Assembly: GCA_022225965.2 (NCBI GenBank)
Contig: JAKJXP020000002.1
Coordinates: 868,001-932,000, forward strand
Reading direction: 5' to 3'
DNA length: 64,000 nt
Source of the DNA: Diatrype stigma
Lineage: Eukaryota > Ascomycota > Sordariomycetes > Xylariales > Diatrypaceae
Shown here: positions 60,089 through 64,000 of the stretch, piece by piece
Layout: every line of letters starts with the position of its first letter
How positions within the stretch are numbered: position 1 is the stretch's first letter
The notes under the pieces: generated by a model
Database searches by the model: none
What the model was told of the DNA's origin: nothing
What the model saw: only the letters and a program-made list of their open reading frames with translations
Program-made: the position numbers and the translations under genes

Positions 60089-60922
60089 TCAGTACCGGCC
60101 TCCGCCTCCCCTGCTGAAGCCACCACCACCACGCCCCCGGCCTCCACCACCGCCGCCGCGACTAAAGCCGCCACCGCCGCCACCACGGCTGAAGCCACCA
60201 CCGCCGCCACGGCCACCGCCGAACGAGCCGCGGCCTCCCCGCGACGGGGGACCGCCTCGGCCACCACCGCGGCTAAAGCCGCCGCCGCCGCCACGGATAG
60301 GGCCGCCGCGACTGAAACCGCCGCCGGGGCCGCCACGGCTAGGCTTCCGGACCTTGGGGGCGCCGGGCGGGGGCTTGGGGCGGGGCAGGAAGCGCTCGAG
60401 GGGCATGAGCTTCTCGGAGCCGATGAAGAAGCGGTCGCCGGGCTGGAAGGAGCCGGCCTGGATGCCCTCGCTCGGCTTGATGGTGAAGTGCACCTCGTTG
60501 ATGGGGCCCAGCACCTCGTCGATCTTGCCCACGGCCGTCTTGTTCTCCAGGAACATCTGCGCGTTGAACTGCGGCACCTTCGGGTTCGTGCTCGCGCACA
60601 CCATCTCCCCCTCGCACGCGTGCAGGAACCGCCCGATCTCGAGGATCTCCGCGGGCGGGCCGAAGTCCCGCTGTCCGAAGCCGCCGCGGCCGCCTGTGAT
60701 TTTTCATTTCGTCTTAGTTTTCTTTCTTGTTTGTCTCTCTTTTTCTTTTCCTCGTCCTTTTTTTCCTCATCTCGCCGTATCCTCCTTCTGTCATATCACA
60801 AATCCGTCCTCGTTTCTGCTGGGAAAGTAAACTTGAAAGGGCAAGAACGTACCGCCTCTACCACCACCGCCTCGGCCTCCCCCGAAGGAGCCTCTTCCTC
60901 GTGGCGCAAACCCTCTCGACAT
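60089..60922 (-). CDS. GAR1: GAR1, H/ACA snoRNP subunit, 2 exons
   Basis: Exons 60922-60853 and 60693-60089 (159-nt intron) give 224 aa. A short N-terminal RGG box ([18 protein letters not shown]) leads to the Gar1 core: [20 protein letters not shown], then [20 protein letters not shown], then [20 protein letters not shown]. After [16 protein letters not shown] come about ten GGFSRGG-type repeats to the end. Gar1 is an essential part of the H/ACA pseudouridylation particle (with Cbf5, Nhp2 and Nop10) and acts in the nucleolus on rRNA. The C-terminal RGG tail is longer than the N-terminal one. It diverges from the ThrRS gene. Confidence 0.95.
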
Positions 60923-61576
60923 TGCAAAGTCTATGGTTTTGGGGATCGCCTGAAATTTTTACTGCCGTCGTCGTCGTCTTATCGTCGTCGGGGTGTTCAG
61001 CGTTTGTTGCGCATACGGCGACGCGGATGCAAGATTCGGGATCTCTAGGTCGACGAGTTCGTTCCTATTTTTTTTCCAGGTAGGAAAAAAATATGCCAAT
61101 TGAAGCTTTGATTGGAAGCTTGCGAAAGCTTTAGTCGGAAAATTAGCAGTGCCGAGATAAACTTTGGGTAGGTCCCTGGGCCTAACTTAATCTGCTAATC
61201 TACCTAATCTTTATCTGTGATAAGCTATCAGTGATAAGATCCCCTATGGGCACGGGCGCCGAGCGCTGGGGCTGGGCACTAGTCTAGGCTCTGGGCACCA
61301 AGACACTTTTTTGGTCCTTATCGATTGCTCAGCGGACAAGACATGCAAAAGAGAAATGCCCCTCCTCGATGTATTAGTGGACTCGGTGCCGGTACTTGAT
61401 TGGTACCTACCTCGTATACAACCGACAGGGGAGCATCCCGCCATGTCTCCCACACGAGCCCAAAAGGTTTGGGGGATGGTGTTTGGTGGGTGTATGTATA
61501 GATAGGAGCATGTATGTTGTATGTACTATTACAACCTGGAAGTAACAGGTGCAGGTGGACAGGTGGACAGGTGGGG

Positions 61577-61583
61577 TGACTCT
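61577..61583 (+). promoter_or_regulatory. Weak CPC1/GCN4-type site
   Basis: TGACTCT, one base off the TGACTCA consensus of the amino acid starvation activator (CPC1/GCN4/CpcA), 188 bases before the ThrRS start. Confidence 0.35.
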
Positions 61584-61636
61584 TCCCGACCTTCTTTCCT
61601 TGTGCATAGGGAAGCGGAAGTAGGGAAGCGGAAGTT

Positions 61637-61643
61637 TGACTCA
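61637..61643 (+). promoter_or_regulatory. CPC1/GCN4-type site in the ThrRS promoter
   Basis: Exact TGACTCA, the binding site of the cross-pathway control activator, 128 bases before the ATG of threonyl-tRNA synthetase. Synthetase genes are known targets of this control in fungi, so position and gene agree. Binding itself is inferred. Confidence 0.6.
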
Positions 61644-61764
61644 CTCGATTTACATCGCCATTTACGAGGGCTGCTAGAAGAAAAATAGCATCGGGACAAG
61701 GGAAACAAGCCCGCCCTTGGATCCTATAATCTGAAAATTCAATTGAGCTGCCGGGAACGCAAAT

Positions 61765-64000
61765 ATGGACGCCGCAAAGAAGGCTGTTGAGTCCGTCACC
61801 GAGGGCGTCAAGAATGTGGCTGTCGGTGGTGGTGAGAAGAAGGGGGGGAAGAAGGACAAGAAGGGCGCCGCCGGTGCAGATGCATCGGCCGGTCCTCTCG
61901 AGCTGAACCCTCCGGCCGACTTCCTTCAACGCCGTCTCGACCTATTCGATCGTCTGAAGAAGCGTCAGGATGAGGAGCTTGCCAACAAGCCCCGCGAGCC
62001 CATCACCGTCACCATGCCCGACGGTAGCATCAAGGCCGGCACCTCCTATGAGACTACCCCCGGAGAGATTGCCAGGGGAATCAGCAACAGTTTGTACAAG
62101 CGCGCTGTCGTTGCGAGGTTGGACGGAGACAAGGAGCAACTATGGGATCTAGAGAGACCACTCGAGAAGAGCTGCAAGCTGGAGATCCTCACCTTCGACG
62201 ACGAGCAGGGAAAGCAGGTCTTCTGGCATTCAAGTGCACATATTCTCGGCGAGGCTTCGGAGCGAAGGTTCGGCTGCTCTCTATGTATCGGTCCGCCTAT
62301 CGAGAATGGCTTCTACTACGAGATGGCTCTTCCCGACAACGCTGCTGTCCAAGTCACTGACTGGAAACCCCTCGAGTCCATCGTATCCTCCATCGTCAAG
62401 GAGAAGCAGAAGTTCGAACGTTTGACCATGTCGAAGGACGAGCTGCTCGAGATGTTCAGCTACAACAAGTACAAGCAGCACATCATCAAGGACAAGATCC
62501 CCGATGGAACCTACACCACCGTGTACCGAAATGGCCCCTTGATCGATCTCTGCAGAGGTCCGCACGTGCCTGATACGGGTAGAGTCGAGAGCTTCGCCAT
62601 CATGAAGAACTCAGCCTCGTACTTCCTTGGCGACAATAAGAATGACTCGCTCCAGCGAATCTATGGTGTATCGTTCCCTGACAAGAAGCAGATGGCTGCC
62701 CACAAGAAGTTCCTCGAGGAGGCTGCCAAGCGTGACCATCGGAAGATCGGCAAGGATCAGGAGCTGTTCTTCTTCCACGAGCTCTCTCCTGGTTCGTGCT
62801 TCTTCCTACCCCACGGCACGAGAATCTACAACACCCTGCTCGAGTACATCCGGCAACAATACTGGAAGCGAGGCTACCAAGAGGTCGTTACGCCAAACAT
62901 GTACAACTCCGAGTTATGGAAGACCTCCGGTCACTGGGATTTCTACAAAGACGACATGTTCGTCATTGACCTCGAAGAAAACGTCAAGTTCGGTCTGAAG
63001 CCGATGAACTGCCCGGGCCACGCCCTCATGTTTGGCCACCGGGAGCGGTCTCACCGTGAGCTACCATGGCGAGTTGCTGATTTCGGTGTGCTCCATCGGA
63101 ACGAAGCCTCGGGGGCACTGTCCGGCCTCACCCGCGTGCGGCGGTTCCAGCAGGACGACGCCCACATCTTCTGCCGGGAGGACCAGATTAAGCAGGAGAT
63201 GGAGGACCTGTTCGACTTCCTGCGGGAAATGTATGGTCTGCTCGGCATGACGTTCAAGCTGAAGCTCTCGACCCGCCCCGAGAAGTTCATGGGCCAGATC
63301 GAGACCTGGGATCGCGCCGAGGCGACGCTGCGACAGTCCCTCGACGAGTTCGCCGCCTCGGCTGGCGGGGTCTCCTGGACCCTCAACGAGGGCGACGGCG
63401 CCTTCTACGGCCCCAAGATCGACATCACCATCGTAGATTGCCTCAACCGCGACTGGCAGTGCGCCACCATCCAGCTCGACTTCCTCCAGCCCCAAAACTT
63501 CGGTCTCGAGTACATGACCGCCGAGAACACCGTCAAGGCGAAGGAAGAGGCCACTGAGCCGGAACCTGCTGCTGCTCCTGCGCCGCCAGCGCAAGAGGCC
63601 CCCGCTCAGGACGGTGCCAAGAAGGAGCGCGTCATCAAGCCCCTGACACCCGGATGTGCGAGGCCCGTGATGATCCACCGTGCCAGTAAGTAGAAATAAA
63701 AGAAGAAGAAACCCTCGTTAAGCAATGTATATACTTGCAAGGAGAGATAATCGGCTAACCCGCGTTTCTCACCATCAACAGTGGCCGGTAGTATAGAGCG
63801 GTTCATGGGCATCCTGTGCGAGCACTTCGCGGGCAAGTGGCCGTTCTGGCTGAGCCCGCGGCAGATCCTCGTCATCCCCGTCGGCGTCGGCTTCTATCCG
63901 TACGCCCAGGAGGTGCAGGCCATCTTCCACCGGGAGAAGATGTTCGTCGACGTCGACCTCAGCGGCAACACCCTCCAGAAGAAGATCCGCAACGGCCAGC
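61765..64000 (+). CDS. THS1: Cytosolic threonyl-tRNA synthetase (3' truncated by window), 2 exons seen
   Basis: Exons 61765-63685 and 63782-64000+ join across a GTAAGT-CAACAG intron. The gene runs out of the window in the anticodon-binding domain. A Lys/Gly/Ala N-terminal extension lacks a clear mitochondrial presequence. The TGS domain (about 75-135) is followed by the editing domain ([17 protein letters not shown]) and the class II core: [20 protein letters not shown] with a zinc-binding Cys, and motif 2 [12 protein letters not shown]. The enzyme charges tRNA-Thr in the cytosol. An unusual insert, [20 protein letters not shown] followed by more Ala/Pro/Asp/Lys residues, lies between the conserved YMTAENT and [20 protein letters not shown]. 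Confidence 0.95.

Larger units (their letters stand above)
60923..61764. other. Divergent promoter region between GAR1 and ThrRS
   Basis: About 840 bases serving both genes. It contains two TGACTC elements (listed separately), a direct duplication of GGGAAGCGGAAGT at about 61610-61635, and a GGTGGACAG repeat near 61553-61573. Confidence 0.6.

Noticed and set aside
60354..61048. Plus-strand ORFs across GAR1 exon 2 and intron
   Set aside because: Shadows of GAR1; they read through its intron and promoter without domains.
63061..63678. Minus-strand ORF of 205 codons
   Set aside because: Antisense to the ThrRS core; no motif and no start context.

Overview
The window reads as nuclear DNA of a filamentous ascomycete (Pezizomycotina, most likely a sordariomycete). 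The gene bodies are GC-rich. Short spliceosomal introns are frequent (mostly 50-150 nt, GTNNGT donors, CTAAC-like branch sites, YAG acceptors). Several families are typical of or restricted to filamentous fungi: Mtf2-like, augmin HAUS1, CorA-like 2-TM proteins, a HeLo-NACHT-ankyrin NLR and a delta-8 sphingolipid desaturase. Spacers are long and full of short tandem repeats and ACCTAGGT-type motifs. No rRNA, tRNA or CRISPR was recognised. Exon joins were worked out by hand from splice signals, reading phase and family consensus, without transcript data.

Layout. 1-324: 3' end of a DUF3292-like gene. 1297-5465: CMR1 (minus) diverging from an Mtf2-like mitochondrial gene (plus). 5875-7967: two small paralogous single-TM protein genes, split by one intron each and lying on opposite strands. 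8927-10712: a six-exon two-TM membrane protein of unknown function. 10713-12691: gene-poor. 12692-20581: ER DnaJ/TPR co-chaperone, HAUS1 and VAC14. 22800-23280: a tiny two-exon SMP-like gene. 25179-26934: delta-8 sphingolipid desaturase. 28676-29606: a putative Cys-rich protein. 31613-33805: a glyoxalase-fold protein fused to a TM segment and a long disordered tail. 37643-38730: EMG1/NEP1. 39217-40033: an 817-bp TRIM-like retroelement with 100-bp LTRs. 40966-42838: CorA-like protein. 43876-47617: HeLo-NACHT-ANK NLR. 49194-49592: small cupin-like protein. 49593-57034: about 7.4 kb without a convincing gene. 57035-59118: metacaspase. 60089-60922: GAR1. 61765 to the window end: cytosolic threonyl-tRNA synthetase.

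The genes are mostly unlinked housekeeping functions: ribosome biogenesis (EMG1, GAR1), translation (ThrRS), ER folding (DnaJ/TPR), PI(3,5)P2 metabolism (VAC14), sphingolipid modification, spindle assembly (HAUS1) and DNA damage (CMR1). The accessory part at about 39-49 kb combines a retroelement, a CorA-like membrane protein and an NLR. Together with the small-TM paralogs at 5.9-8.0 kb it is the least ordinary section.
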